Part shown: positions 37,210-45,692 of the stretch, one piece after another
How positions within the stretch are numbered: position 1 is the first letter of the stretch
Layout: the number at the start of each line of letters is the position of its first letter
Assembly (NCBI GenBank): GCA_964437595.1
Contig: CAYTHO010000020.1
Coordinates: 1-64,000, forward strand
Origin: DSYU01 sp964437595
GTDB lineage: Bacteria; Chloroflexota; Anaerolineae; Anaerolineales; Anaerolineaceae
Direction of reading: 5' to 3'
Length of the DNA: 64,000 nucleotides
Notes under the pieces: generated by a model
What the model was told of the DNA's origin: nothing
The model's input: only the letters and a program-made list of their open reading frames with translations
The model's database searches: none
Translations under genes and position numbers: made by a program

Positions 37210-38331
37210 TTACGGCAGTCCGATCTTCTCGATCAGCCTGAACGTTGCGTCCACGTCCAGAGCGGCCTGGACCACGTCCACCTCCGCCAGCCGCAGCCCG
37301 TCCAGCGGCTGGACACCTTCGTGCAGTTTCACCCCGGGCAGCAGCGGGTATTCGTAGTTCAGCTCGGCGAATCGCTCCTGCCCTTCATTGGAAATGAGAA
37401 AATCGAGGAACGCCTCGGCCAAAGGCTCGGCTGCCGCCGCGTTGAGCGCGCCTTTCACCACCGACGCGGCGGTGGCGTTGGTAATCAGCCCTATCTGGCC
37501 CGCTCCCTGGTCCGGGTAGATCACCCCAACAGGGCTGCCTTCATCTTTTTGCAGGTGATAGTAATAGTGGTTCACCAGCCCCAGCGCGAACTCGCCCGCG
37601 CCGACTGCCTTGCGCACATCGGTGTGCCCGCCGAAAAAGGTCACATCGTTATCCAGCAGGCCGGTCAGCCAGGCTTCGGTCTGTTCCTCGCCCAGCAACT
37701 GCCGCAGCGCAGCAATCTGCGCCTGCATCGAGCCGTTTGTCGAGCCTGCTGCTGCAATCCTGCCTTTCCACCTCGGATCGGTCAGGTCGAAGATCGATTT
37801 AGGCAGGTCTTCTGGGGCCACCAGCTCGGTGTTGTACATGATCACCCGCGCGCGCCGGGTCAGCCCGACCCAGACATCATTGGGCCCGGTAAACTCCGCT
37901 GGGAGCAGGTCGGCCCCTTCCGGGCGGTAGGGCTGGAATATTCCCTGCTGCGCCAGCGACTGCACTGTGAAAAGCTCGGTGGTGATGAACACGTCCGCCT
38001 GCGGGTTAGCCTGTTCCTCGATCAGCGCATTGGCCAGCTCGCTGTTGCTGCCCGCCTTGAGCAGAATTTCCACGCCGGGGTGCCTGGCCTGGAACGCGTC
38101 CAGCACCGGCTGGATCAGCGGCTCGGAACGTCCAGAGTATATCACCAGCTTGCCGCTCAACGCCGCGCCAGATTGAGCAGGGGAACCGCTCGTGGAAGTC
38201 TCGCCCGTTGGGACGGCAGCCGCGCTGGTGGGCGTTTCCGCTGTCACCGGGATTTCCTGCGCCGCCGGAGCGCAGGCGGTCAACAACACAATCAGGGCTA
38301 GTAGGATGGTCGAGACACTACGGTTAATCAA
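37210..38331 (-). CDS. fbpA: Ferric-iron-binding lipoprotein of the ABC importer
   Basis: About 373 residues. I prefer TTG 38331 because AGGTG precedes it and it directly begins the signal sequence; the frame is open to ATG 38376. The lipobox is LIVLLTAC, so the mature protein is lipid-anchored. A Thr/Ser-rich linker follows, then the binding domain (KLVIYSGRSEPLIQPVLDAF, and SNEGQERFAELNYEYPLLPG at the end). The tandem tyrosine near VNHYYYHLQKDEG resembles the Tyr-Tyr iron ligands of FbpA-type proteins. It is the first gene of the importer operon and divergent from the DtxR-like gene. Confidence 0.9.
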   Translation of the reverse strand: MINRSVSTILLALIVLLTACAPAAQEIPVTAETPTSAAAVPTGETSTSGSPAQSGAALSGKLVIYSGRSEPLIQPVLDAFQARHPGVEILLKAGSNSELANALIEEQANPQADVFITTELFTVQSLAQQGIFQPYRPEGADLLPAEFTGPNDVWVGLTRRARVIMYNTELVAPEDLPKSIFDLTDPRWKGRIAAAGSTNGSMQAQIAALRQLLGEEQTEAWLTGLLDNDVTFFGGHTDVRKAVGAGEFALGLVNHYYYHLQKDEGSPVGVIYPDQGAGQIGLITNATAASVVKGALNAAAAEPLAEAFLDFLISNEGQERFAELNYEYPLLPGVKLHEGVQPLDGLRLAEVDVVQAALDVDATFRLIEKIGLP

Positions 38332-38371
38332 GCTACACCTCAAAGAATGTGATAGAATGAGATACAGTAAG

Positions 38372-38431
38372 TACATATCCAGGAAGTTAGTATATGTTAA
38401 CTATTGGAAGTCGTCAAGATATTTATATAAA
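38372..38431. promoter_or_regulatory. Divergent fbp/dtxR promoter region with palindromic metal-regulator box
   Basis: For fbpABC (minus strand), TTAACA (38400-38395) and TATGTA (38377-38372) are 17 bp apart. An imperfect 18-bp palindrome (38385-38402, AGTTA/TAACT ends, 14 of 18 positions symmetric) covers the -35 box. For the regulator gene, TTGGAA (38404-38409) and TATAAA (38426-38431) are 16 bp apart. The box fits a DtxR/MntR-type operator that would shut the importer when iron is sufficient. Inference only. Confidence 0.6.
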
Positions 38432-38442
38432 TTAGATAAAAA

Positions 38443-39132
38443 ATGAATAAATTAACCCGCACCCAACCCCCCGAACGGCCAACCCATACCGTAGAAGATT
38501 ACCTGATGACCATGTACGTGATGGAGCGCGATTTTGGCGAAATTGTCGCCGCCCGCCTGGCGGAAACACTCAACGTCTCGCCCGCAACCGTCGCCATGAC
38601 CTTCAAGCGCATGGAGCGCGATAACTGGATTACCGGCAAAGGGCGCAAGAGCATCCAGCTTACCGAAACCGGGCGCGCCGCTGCCTCATCCGTGATCCGC
38701 CGCCACATGCTCACCGAATGGCTGCTGGTCAAACTGCTCAAGGTGCCCATCGCCCAAACCCACGATGAAGCCCACGGCATCGAGCACGCCATATCTCCCC
38801 AACTGGAGGCGCGCCTGCGCGAAGTGCTGGAAGATCCCAAGGTCTGCCCGCACGGCAACCCCTTCCCCGGCTGTGAGGCGTTCACCAGGGATTGGATCCC
38901 GCTGACCGAGATGGCCGTAGGAGACAGGGTGATCATCCGCCGCATCCATGAGGTGATTGAAGATAACCATCCTTTGCTGGTGTTCCTGGCTCAAAACGGC
39001 ATCGCCCCCGACGCGGAAGTTGAGATTGTCGAAATTCTGCCCTTCAATCAGACCCTCTCCGTGCGCCTGGAGGACAAAGTCCTCGCCCTGGGCTTCCAGG
39101 CGGCAAAGTTCATCTTTGGGGAGAAAGCCTGA
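38443..39132 (+). CDS. DtxR/MntR-family metal-dependent transcriptional regulator
   Basis: 229 residues. It comprises a winged helix (VEDYLMTMYVME... LNVSPATVAMTFKRMERDNW), a dimerisation/metal domain (AHGIEHAISPQLEARLREVL with CPHGNPFP) and a C-terminal FeoA/SH3-like domain (~155-227). It senses Fe(II) or Mn(II) and represses uptake genes. Position opposite fbpABC makes that operon the obvious target. No ribosome-binding site precedes the ATG, and the predicted transcription start lies only ~5 nt upstream, suggesting leaderless translation. Its end is 8 bp from the convergent anti-sigma gene. Confidence 0.92.
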   Translation: MNKLTRTQPPERPTHTVEDYLMTMYVMERDFGEIVAARLAETLNVSPATVAMTFKRMERDNWITGKGRKSIQLTETGRAAASSVIRRHMLTEWLLVKLLKVPIAQTHDEAHGIEHAISPQLEARLREVLEDPKVCPHGNPFPGCEAFTRDWIPLTEMAVGDRVIIRRIHEVIEDNHPLLVFLAQNGIAPDAEVEIVEILPFNQTLSVRLEDKVLALGFQAAKFIFGEKA

Positions 39133-39140
39133 GACATTTC

Positions 39141-40628
39141 TTATTTCTCCGGCGTCCATTCCAGCGACCAGGGGCCTTTGCATGTCACGGAGATGCTGGT
39201 GATCTCTACCTTAATTGTCCCCTTGGGGAACCCGTTTGGGTAGCGCCAGCCAGCCCGGAAAGGAGCGACCGCGCTGTCCGGTGAGCCGCCAGTACCCATG
39301 ATTTCGTGCTCTGTATCCATCGCGATCACCGAATGGATGCCTGAGTCGGAGGCTAGATACAGCATCATCCAGGGCGGGTCGCCGGGCTGGCCCTGCACGT
39401 ACTCCGCCGAAACCACCCGCAGCGTGCGTCCGTCAATGTCGATACCCTGATTTATTTCCCAGGTTTGCCCTGGCTGGGGGTCGCTGCCCACATCAATGGC
39501 AAAGCTGGCGTTGGCGGGCTGGCGCACGATCACAGAATCAATCACCAACCGGGCTGGGCTGGGGTTTGCAATCGGCCCGGTCTCAAGGTTCAGCGCCAGT
39601 TCTGGCTGCCCGGCGTAAGACATGGGCGGGGTTCCGCCCTCGGGCCAGATAGGCACTTCTTGCCCCGCAGCGTCGTACAGGTGCGCCGCCTCTGGGTCGT
39701 ACTGTACTTCCCAGATATCCGGGTCGATTTGCCAGCGCAGCATCGTCTGAAGGTAATACCCATCCTTCAGATTGGCCACGCCCTCCAGCGTTATCTGCAG
39801 CCAGTTATCGGCGGCAGACGCTTGGGTGGCTGGCGGCATATCCGGTGCGGCGGCGGTTGGGGATGGGCCGGCTGTGGGCGGGAGCGCTGGTTCAAACTGT
39901 GCGGCGGTTGACAGTTGGGTTGGGGGAATCGTCTCAGTTGGCTGTGGTTGGGCCGGTTCCACTACCGGGATCACGGTCAGCTCTGGTGGGGCAGGGGCGA
40001 ATGCCAGCGGAATTTCCCAATTCAGCGGGCCTTCGCCGGCGGGCAGCTCAGCCAGACAGGGCAGTACCAGCATGGCGCTGTTCTCATCGGCGGGGAGCGG
40101 TCTAAAAACATCTTCCCACGATGATACACCGCCTGTTTGTCCACCCGTACGAGATGGGTACGTCAGCGCCGTCCCATCGGCCAGCCGTAGGCTGGGGTAT
40201 TCCTGGCACATCACCGGCTGAAGCGTAGGGTCGGCCCAGGTTGGGAACGCTCCGCTGATCTTGTAGCGGATGACGGTATGCGCCGCGTCGAGCAGCGCGC
40301 TTTCCACCGTGATAGTGTACCCATCACGGGTGTTACTGACCGGGGCTGCCAGTACGCGCAGCGGGATGCTCTGGTCCACGGATCCTTGCCCGGGAATGTA
40401 GCCAATCAGCCGCCGGATTGCAGAGGCTACCCCGGGTGCTGCAAAGAAGGCAATCAGCAGCGCGGCTGACAGCAGCAGGATAGCCATTCCAATGCGCATA
40501 GTCGATTTTAATTTTATGCGGTTTCCTTGTTCGATTTTCGCCTTTATGCCCGGAAGCAGGTGGACGCCCTGCCGGATCTGTTCGCGCGAGATTTCATCTA
40601 ATACATCGGCGGGATCTTTGCTGTTCAT
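39141..40628 (-). CDS. Membrane-anchored anti-sigma-like protein (DUF4179-type)
   Basis: 495 residues. The first ~45 are cytosolic (DPADVLDEISREQIRQGVHL). One membrane helix follows (MAILLLSAALLIAFFA). The large extracytoplasmic part begins with a DUF4179-like domain (DGYTITVESALLDAAHTVIR), passes through a Pro/Thr/Gln linker, and ends in a second beta-rich domain. The start overlaps the ECF sigma gene stop by 4 bp. This is the usual arrangement for a membrane anti-sigma factor that releases sigma on an envelope signal. No zinc-binding anti-sigma motif is visible, so the role is inferred from topology and coupling. Confidence 0.75.
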   Translation of the reverse strand: MNSKDPADVLDEISREQIRQGVHLLPGIKAKIEQGNRIKLKSTMRIGMAILLLSAALLIAFFAAPGVASAIRRLIGYIPGQGSVDQSIPLRVLAAPVSNTRDGYTITVESALLDAAHTVIRYKISGAFPTWADPTLQPVMCQEYPSLRLADGTALTYPSRTGGQTGGVSSWEDVFRPLPADENSAMLVLPCLAELPAGEGPLNWEIPLAFAPAPPELTVIPVVEPAQPQPTETIPPTQLSTAAQFEPALPPTAGPSPTAAAPDMPPATQASAADNWLQITLEGVANLKDGYYLQTMLRWQIDPDIWEVQYDPEAAHLYDAAGQEVPIWPEGGTPPMSYAGQPELALNLETGPIANPSPARLVIDSVIVRQPANASFAIDVGSDPQPGQTWEINQGIDIDGRTLRVVSAEYVQGQPGDPPWMMLYLASDSGIHSVIAMDTEHEIMGTGGSPDSAVAPFRAGWRYPNGFPKGTIKVEITSISVTCKGPWSLEWTPEK

Positions 40629-41182
40629 TCAGCGCTCCTTTCTGGGCGGAGGATGGCGCGCAGGCGCTGCCGGGCGGCGTTCAATAGCCATTTCACCGTA
40701 CTGGGGGCCGCCGAAATGCTCTCAGCCATTTCTTTCTCGCTCATGCCCAGGTAGTAGCGCTGGACGATAACCGTGCGCTGGCGCGGCGGCAGGGCGGCCA
40801 GCGCCTGGGCGATTTCCGCCTTGATCCGCGCGTACTCTACCTGCTCCTCCACTGATACTGCCACGCGCAGCAGTTCGCCTACCCGCTCCACATCGGTGCC
40901 CGCCCCAATCTGCACCCAGCGGGCGGTCTTTTCGGCGGCATTCAGGGCGGCGTTCGCCACGCTGCGCAACAGGTACGGCCCAAAGGGGCGCGTTTCATCG
41001 AAATAGCGGATGCGCTGGTACAGCCGCACGAATGTATCCTGGACCACGTCTTCAGCAAGTTGTTCATCGTGGGTGATCAGGTAGGCTGCCTGCACCGCCT
41101 TCTGTTGGTAGCGGGCTACCAGCGCCTCCAGCCCGCCTATGTCGCCGTCTTTCAAGCGGCGAATGGCCTGCGAATCATCCAT
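40625..41182 (-). CDS. ECF-type RNA polymerase sigma factor
   Basis: 185 residues. Region 2 includes VQDTFVRLYQRIRYFDETRPFG and EDVVQDTF. Region 4 includes LAALPPRQRTVIVQRYYLGM and a helix-turn-helix MSEKEMAESISAAPSTVKW. It directs transcription of an envelope-stress or surface regulon, probably including its own operon. It is coupled to the membrane anti-sigma-like gene. CGGAGA precedes the ATG. A possible promoter (TTGCCC then TATTAT, 15 bp apart) lies just upstream. Confidence 0.93.
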   Translation of the reverse strand: MDDSQAIRRLKDGDIGGLEALVARYQQKAVQAAYLITHDEQLAEDVVQDTFVRLYQRIRYFDETRPFGPYLLRSVANAALNAAEKTARWVQIGAGTDVERVGELLRVAVSVEEQVEYARIKAEIAQALAALPPRQRTVIVQRYYLGMSEKEMAESISAAPSTVKWLLNAARQRLRAILRPERSAE

Positions 41183-41252
41183 GAAGTTCTCCGATTTGTT
41201 TGAGCGCTCATAATAATACTACAGGCGCAGGGGCAAAAAGGTTAGGGAGCGG

Positions 41253-42404
41253 TTAATGGATGACGGCAGGCAAGAATTGGTGCTCGGGCAGGCTGCCAAA
41301 ATCTGGGGTCAGCAGGAACCAGGTGCTGCCGTGGTCGTCACTGCCCCACAGGCCATCGCCCCTGGCGGCGAGGATGCGCCCGGGCGTTCCCCAGTCCGCG
41401 TCCAGGGTTTGGACCCCGGGCAGGGAGAGTTCTGTCCAGAGCGTGCCCTGGCTCTGGCTGCGCCACCAGGTGTTATCACAGCGCAGGTACAGGATCCCGG
41501 AAACCTTCGGGTCCGCCATCACTGCCCATTCCATGATCGATTTACAGGGATTGGTCTGGTATAGCTGCCAGTTCTGCCCGCCGTTCACGCTGTAACGGTC
41601 CGGGGCGTAAAGGATGTTCTCAGAGGATGGGTCAATGGCAAATACACCGCCCGGGCTTTCTATTTGACCGCTCCAGGTTTGCCCGGCATCTTCGCTGGTA
41701 TACCACAGCCCAGTATTGTCAAAGAAGGAGACATACACTTTCCGTGGTGTGCGCGGCGATGGAATGACCCAGGTGGGGTAGCCCAGCTCAGAGGTATTCA
41801 TGTTGGACCAACTGACCCCGGCGTCGAGGCTGGCATAGGCTTGCGCCACATGCACGCTGATTACGAACACATCCCATTCATACCAGGAGCTGACGAAATA
41901 AATTACCTGGGGATCGGATATGGTAGAAACAAGCTGGAGCGCTTGCATCGGATCATTCAACAGGGGAGCGAATGGTTCGACGACTTTCATGTTCACCCAG
42001 GTGCGACCCCAATCGCCGCTGCGGTAGACCGTGTCCGGCGTTATAAAACCTCCCTGAACAACTTTTGTCGGCGCAACCAGGAACCGGGTGAGCGGTTCTG
42101 TACTGCTGCGCGGCGTGACGGCCACCCGCACCGGGTCGATCCCGTCAGCCGACCACGCAGTGTTACCTACCGGTTCCCAGTTGATGCCCCGGCTGCGGCT
42201 GTAGCGCACCTCATTCGTCCCCACGAAGCTGGCCAGCAGCACCCCAGGCAGCGCAGGCGAGCTGGCAATCTGCCGCACGGTAGGGGCCGCCGCAAGCGCG
42301 GTTGGGCGCGCGCATACCCCCGGACCGGCGGCGGTCTGGAAGATGAACAGCACACCCACGATCCACAAAAGGTTCGCAACCTTCTTGCGCTTCGTATTCA
42401 TCAT
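41253..42404 (-). CDS. Secreted Asp-box (BNR/sialidase-like) beta-propeller protein
   Basis: 383 residues with an N-terminal signal peptide (NLLWIVGVLFIFQTAAG). About seven Asp-box repeats of the S-x-D-x-G-x-T-W type follow (GDWGRTW, DAGVSW, EDAGQTW, GGQNW, DDHGSTW), which make a beta-propeller as in sialidases, Ycf48/HCF136 and sortilin-like proteins. The sialidase arginine triad is not apparent, so a binding role is more likely than catalysis. It lies upstream of the ECF sigma gene on the same strand (70-bp gap) and may belong to its transcription unit. Confidence 0.8.
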   Translation of the reverse strand: MMNTKRKKVANLLWIVGVLFIFQTAAGPGVCARPTALAAAPTVRQIASSPALPGVLLASFVGTNEVRYSRSRGINWEPVGNTAWSADGIDPVRVAVTPRSSTEPLTRFLVAPTKVVQGGFITPDTVYRSGDWGRTWVNMKVVEPFAPLLNDPMQALQLVSTISDPQVIYFVSSWYEWDVFVISVHVAQAYASLDAGVSWSNMNTSELGYPTWVIPSPRTPRKVYVSFFDNTGLWYTSEDAGQTWSGQIESPGGVFAIDPSSENILYAPDRYSVNGGQNWQLYQTNPCKSIMEWAVMADPKVSGILYLRCDNTWWRSQSQGTLWTELSLPGVQTLDADWGTPGRILAARGDGLWGSDDHGSTWFLLTPDFGSLPEHQFLPAVIH

Positions 42405-42434
42405 TTCCCCTGGCGAACAATCATCCAGGGGTTA

Positions 42435-43709
42435 TTATAGCATCCCTCGCAGCGCCTCACCCAGCCGATCGATCTCTTCCACCGTGTTGTAATGCACCGC
42501 GCCCACGCGCAGCAGTCCGCCGCCGGGATGTTCCAGCCCCAGGCGCTCCGTCACCGACAGCGCGTAGAAGTTGCCGTCCCAGGCATAGATATTTTCGCGG
42601 TCCAGCGCGCGGGCAATCTCTTCCGCGGAGCGGCCTTCCAGGGTGAAGGAGAAGGTTGGCACGCGCTCCTCTGGGTGAGCGGCATCGGCAGGCCCGTACA
42701 GCCGCAGCCCGGGGATGCCCTCCAGTGCGCTAAGCAGCGCACGGCTGAGGCCGTACTCATACGTCTGGATAGCGTGCATGGCCTGTTTATACACCAGCCG
42801 CCGTCCGCTGTATGCCGCGGCGAGGTCGTCCGGCATCGCCAGGTTTATCGGCGCGTTACCCCCGAACTGCTTCCCCACCCATTCCAGGTATTCCAGCGCG
42901 CCCAGCAGCCCGGCAATGCCTTCGTGATTGTTGGTGCCGGTCTCGAACTTGTACGGCGGTGCGTCGTGCGCGGGGCGCACTTTGTAGGCACGCAGGCTGT
43001 CGAGCATGTCGTAGCGCCCGTACAGCGCGCCAAGGTGCGGGCCAAAGAATTTATAGGCCGAGCACACTAAAAAATCGCAGCCCAGGCGCTGCACGTCGAT
43101 GGGTCCGTGCGGCGCGTATTGCACCGCGTCGATGTAAGTCATCGCGCCAACCGAGCGGGCCATCTCCACGATCGACTCTACCGGGTTGATCGTGCCCAGC
43201 GCGTTAGAGGCATAACCTACCGCCACCAGCTTTGGCCGCGCGTCGATGGCCTTTTCCATGTCGGCCATGTCCAGCTTGCCGGTCTCCACGTCGAAGTCCA
43301 CCCGCTGAATCTGCGCGCCGCGGTCCTCGGCCAGGCGCACCCAGGGCGCCACGTTGGCATCGTGGTCCAGCCGCGTGACAACGATTGTATCGCCGGGGTG
43401 GATGACGGGTGCCAGGGCGTGAGTCAGCCGGAAGGTCTGCGTGGTCATATTGGGACCCAGCACGATCTCCTCCGGCTGACCCGCGTTGACAAAGTCGGCC
43501 ATGGCGGCGCGCGCCGCTTCGATGATGGCATCCGAGGCGCGCGAAGTGGCAAACTGCCCCTCATGGTTGGCATTGCACTCCACCAGGTAGCGCGTCATGC
43601 GCCCCAGGCTCTGGAGGACAATTTGCGTACCGCCCGGGTTATCAAGGAAGATCACCGGGCGGTCTAATGCGGGAAAATGTTCGCGTACTGCGGATACGTT
43701 AAAGGTCAT
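42435..43709 (-). CDS. Class V aminotransferase, cysteine-desulfurase-like (VC1184 type)
   Basis: 424 residues, PLP-dependent fold type I. The Schiff-base lysine is Lys220 in CSAYKFFGPH, and the cofactor Asp lies in TYIDAVQYAP. The N-terminus FPALDRPVIFLDNPGGTQI matches the cysteine desulfurase-like VC1184 group rather than true IscS/SufS. No catalytic cysteine loop is obvious, so the substrate is uncertain (cysteine or another amino acid). It is coupled by a 4-bp overlap to the acidic-tailed small protein encoded before it. Confidence 0.88.
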   Translation of the reverse strand: MTFNVSAVREHFPALDRPVIFLDNPGGTQIVLQSLGRMTRYLVECNANHEGQFATSRASDAIIEAARAAMADFVNAGQPEEIVLGPNMTTQTFRLTHALAPVIHPGDTIVVTRLDHDANVAPWVRLAEDRGAQIQRVDFDVETGKLDMADMEKAIDARPKLVAVGYASNALGTINPVESIVEMARSVGAMTYIDAVQYAPHGPIDVQRLGCDFLVCSAYKFFGPHLGALYGRYDMLDSLRAYKVRPAHDAPPYKFETGTNNHEGIAGLLGALEYLEWVGKQFGGNAPINLAMPDDLAAAYSGRRLVYKQAMHAIQTYEYGLSRALLSALEGIPGLRLYGPADAAHPEERVPTFSFTLEGRSAEEIARALDRENIYAWDGNFYALSVTERLGLEHPGGGLLRVGAVHYNTVEEIDRLGEALRGML

Positions 43710-44125
43710 CTTACGCCGTTGTCGAAGTCTTCATCATTGTCGAAATCGCCATCGTCTTCATCGCCGAAATCATCTTCGTCGTCATCGACGCCATCGCCGA
43801 AATCGGCCTCATCCTCTATATCATCGGGTTTCCGGCGGCACCACAGCAGCAGCATGTGACCTTCGTCGGTATCCACAGAGCGCACCGCCATGATGGGCGC
43901 CGTCTCTTCCAGGCCCATATCATTGCGGTAGTGCAGATTAATATTGTTTTGACTGTTCCAGGCGCGGTGGCAGCGCTCGACCAGCGCGGGACCGTTAAAT
44001 GTGCGCAGTCGAGTCATTGCCAGATTGTAGATAGCCGGGCCTTCGTTCAAGCCCAGCGCCCAGCCATCCTCGATTTCTTCAAAAACCGGGGGCGGCCCTT
44101 CGATAATTGTAATTCTGTCGTCCAT
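43706..44125 (-). CDS. Small protein with highly acidic C-terminal tail
   Basis: 139 residues. Residues 1-100 form a compact domain with no recognised family (EGPPPVFEEIEDGWALGLNE, then HRAWNSQNNINLHYRNDMGL). The last ~38 residues are almost entirely Asp, Glu, Gly and Phe (e.g. DDDEDDFGDEDDGDFDND) and are encoded by low-complexity GAC/GAT/GAA codons. Its stop overlaps the aminotransferase start (ATGA), so the two are made together. The tail could bind cations or a basic partner, or mimic nucleic acid. The function is unknown. Confidence 0.75.
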   Translation of the reverse strand: MDDRITIIEGPPPVFEEIEDGWALGLNEGPAIYNLAMTRLRTFNGPALVERCHRAWNSQNNINLHYRNDMGLEETAPIMAVRSVDTDEGHMLLLWCRRKPDDIEDEADFGDGVDDDEDDFGDEDDGDFDNDEDFDNGVR

Positions 44126-44527
44126 ATCTACCTCAACTCGCTATCATACCATATCTGGCTGATAAATTGCAAAACGCGTTGTTTGTTTATATAACGTACG
44201 GTATGGGGAAAAAGTTTCCTGTACAGCATGAGAGCCGGATAAAAGCTGAATAAAATTCGATGTAAGTTCACCTATTTAACTGCGCGGCGGCGGTTCGCCC
44301 CCAGCCCGGGGTGGCACCGCCGCTCACAAAGAGTTTCTTTTTAGAAACTGAATATATTATATGGCTTTTGTGCTAATTTCAGCCTTTCGGTTTTGAAAGG
44401 CGCCGTTTCCGGCCCGCCTTGCACAATCGAAAAGCGCCGCGTATTTGCAAATCATCCTTATTGATGTTATCCTATGCACGCCTATTATCAAACAGACACA
44501 ATTGTGTATTTTATTGAGAGGAATTTT
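44126..44527. other. Intergenic region with several hairpins between divergent genes
   Basis: 400 bp separating the acidic-tail gene from the DUF362 gene. It contains three stem-loops: GCGGCGGT/ACCGCCGC with a G/C-rich inner stem (44287-44323), AGTTTCT/AGAAACT (44332-44349) and GCCTTTC/GAAAGGC (44382-44401). No known RNA gene is recognised. The three tandem hairpins could be a leader RNA for DUF362. An open frame from 44474 is in phase with DUF362 but has no ribosome-binding site. Confidence 0.45.
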
Positions 44528-45649
44528 ATGACCACCAGCTCTACCGTTGCCGTACTGCGCACGCAGCCTGATACCGTTCTGGATGATTACCAGCGCCTGT
44601 TCGAACTGGCCGGAGGCCGCCAGGCGCTCGACCCATCCGCCACCACCATCCTCAAAGACAACATCTCCTGGCACTACCCCATGCCTTCGGCCAACTCGAC
44701 CCCCTGGCAGATGGAAGGTACCATCCTGGCCTTGCGCCGCAGCGGTTTCAGCGATGTGGTCTGCGTGCAGAACAAAACCGTGGTGATAAACACCTTTAAA
44801 GGCGAAGACCTCAACGGCTACCTGCCCATCTTCCGGGGCCATCAGATCCCCGTGCGATACAACTTCAAGCCTGAAGACATGACTTGGGTGCCCTTTACTC
44901 CCAAAGCCAAGATGAACGTGCTCGACAAAATCTTCCCCGAAGGGCTGCGCATCCCCGATTACTTCTTCGGCAAGAACATCGTCCACCTGCCCACGGTCAA
45001 GTGCCACATCTACACCACCACCACCGGCGCGATGAAGAACGCCTTTGGTGGGCTGCTCTCCACCCACCGCCACTACACCCACTCCTGGATCAACGAAACC
45101 CTGGTCGACCTGCTCAAGATCCAGAAAGAGATCCACCCCGGCATCTTCGCCGTGATGGACGGCACCACCGCCGGTAACGGCCCCGGCCCGCGCACGCTGA
45201 TCCCGGTGGTAAAGAACGTCATCCTGGCCTCTGAAGACCAGGTCGCCATCGACGCGGTGGCGGCCAAGATGATGGGCTTTGATCCCATGAGTCTTCCTTA
45301 CATTCGCATAGCTACCGAACAGGGCCTGGGCTGCGGCGACCCGCGCCACATCCGCATCGTCGGCGACGAAGACGCCGCCGCCGAGAGCTGGGGCTTTCAG
45401 GTGGGCTACAACTTCCACCGCTTCCTGGGCTGGCTCTCGTGGTACGGCCCCACCAAATTCCTCCAGAAGCTCATCTTCCGCACCCCCATTGTCAACCTGC
45501 CCATCTTCGTCTCCGAATTCAACCACGACTACGTCCACTGGCCGCTCAAAGAAAAGCACATCTACGAGCAGTGGCGCGCCGAAACGGAGTGGGGCAGGCT
45601 GTTCCAGAGATATCAGCAGGAAGGGACGTTGGCGGAGATGGTTAATTAG
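44528..45649 (+). CDS. DUF362-domain protein
   Basis: 373 residues, cytosolic. Typical DUF362 segments are TILKDNISWHYPMPSANSTP, NIVHLPTVKCHIYTTTTGAM, AVMDGTTAGNGPGPRTLIP and ASEDQVAIDAVAAKMMGFDP. Some family members carry 4Fe-4S ferredoxin domains, but no clustered cysteines are present here. The function of the family is not established. GAGAGGA lies before ATG 44528, which I prefer to the upstream frame start. RNase Z follows 43 bp downstream on the same strand. Confidence 0.85.
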   Translation: MTTSSTVAVLRTQPDTVLDDYQRLFELAGGRQALDPSATTILKDNISWHYPMPSANSTPWQMEGTILALRRSGFSDVVCVQNKTVVINTFKGEDLNGYLPIFRGHQIPVRYNFKPEDMTWVPFTPKAKMNVLDKIFPEGLRIPDYFFGKNIVHLPTVKCHIYTTTTGAMKNAFGGLLSTHRHYTHSWINETLVDLLKIQKEIHPGIFAVMDGTTAGNGPGPRTLIPVVKNVILASEDQVAIDAVAAKMMGFDPMSLPYIRIATEQGLGCGDPRHIRIVGDEDAAAESWGFQVGYNFHRFLGWLSWYGPTKFLQKLIFRTPIVNLPIFVSEFNHDYVHWPLKEKHIYEQWRAETEWGRLFQRYQQEGTLAEMVN

Positions 45650-45692
45650 GGTACAATATCCCCCGCACATTTTGTGGGGAAAGGACCCTTCC

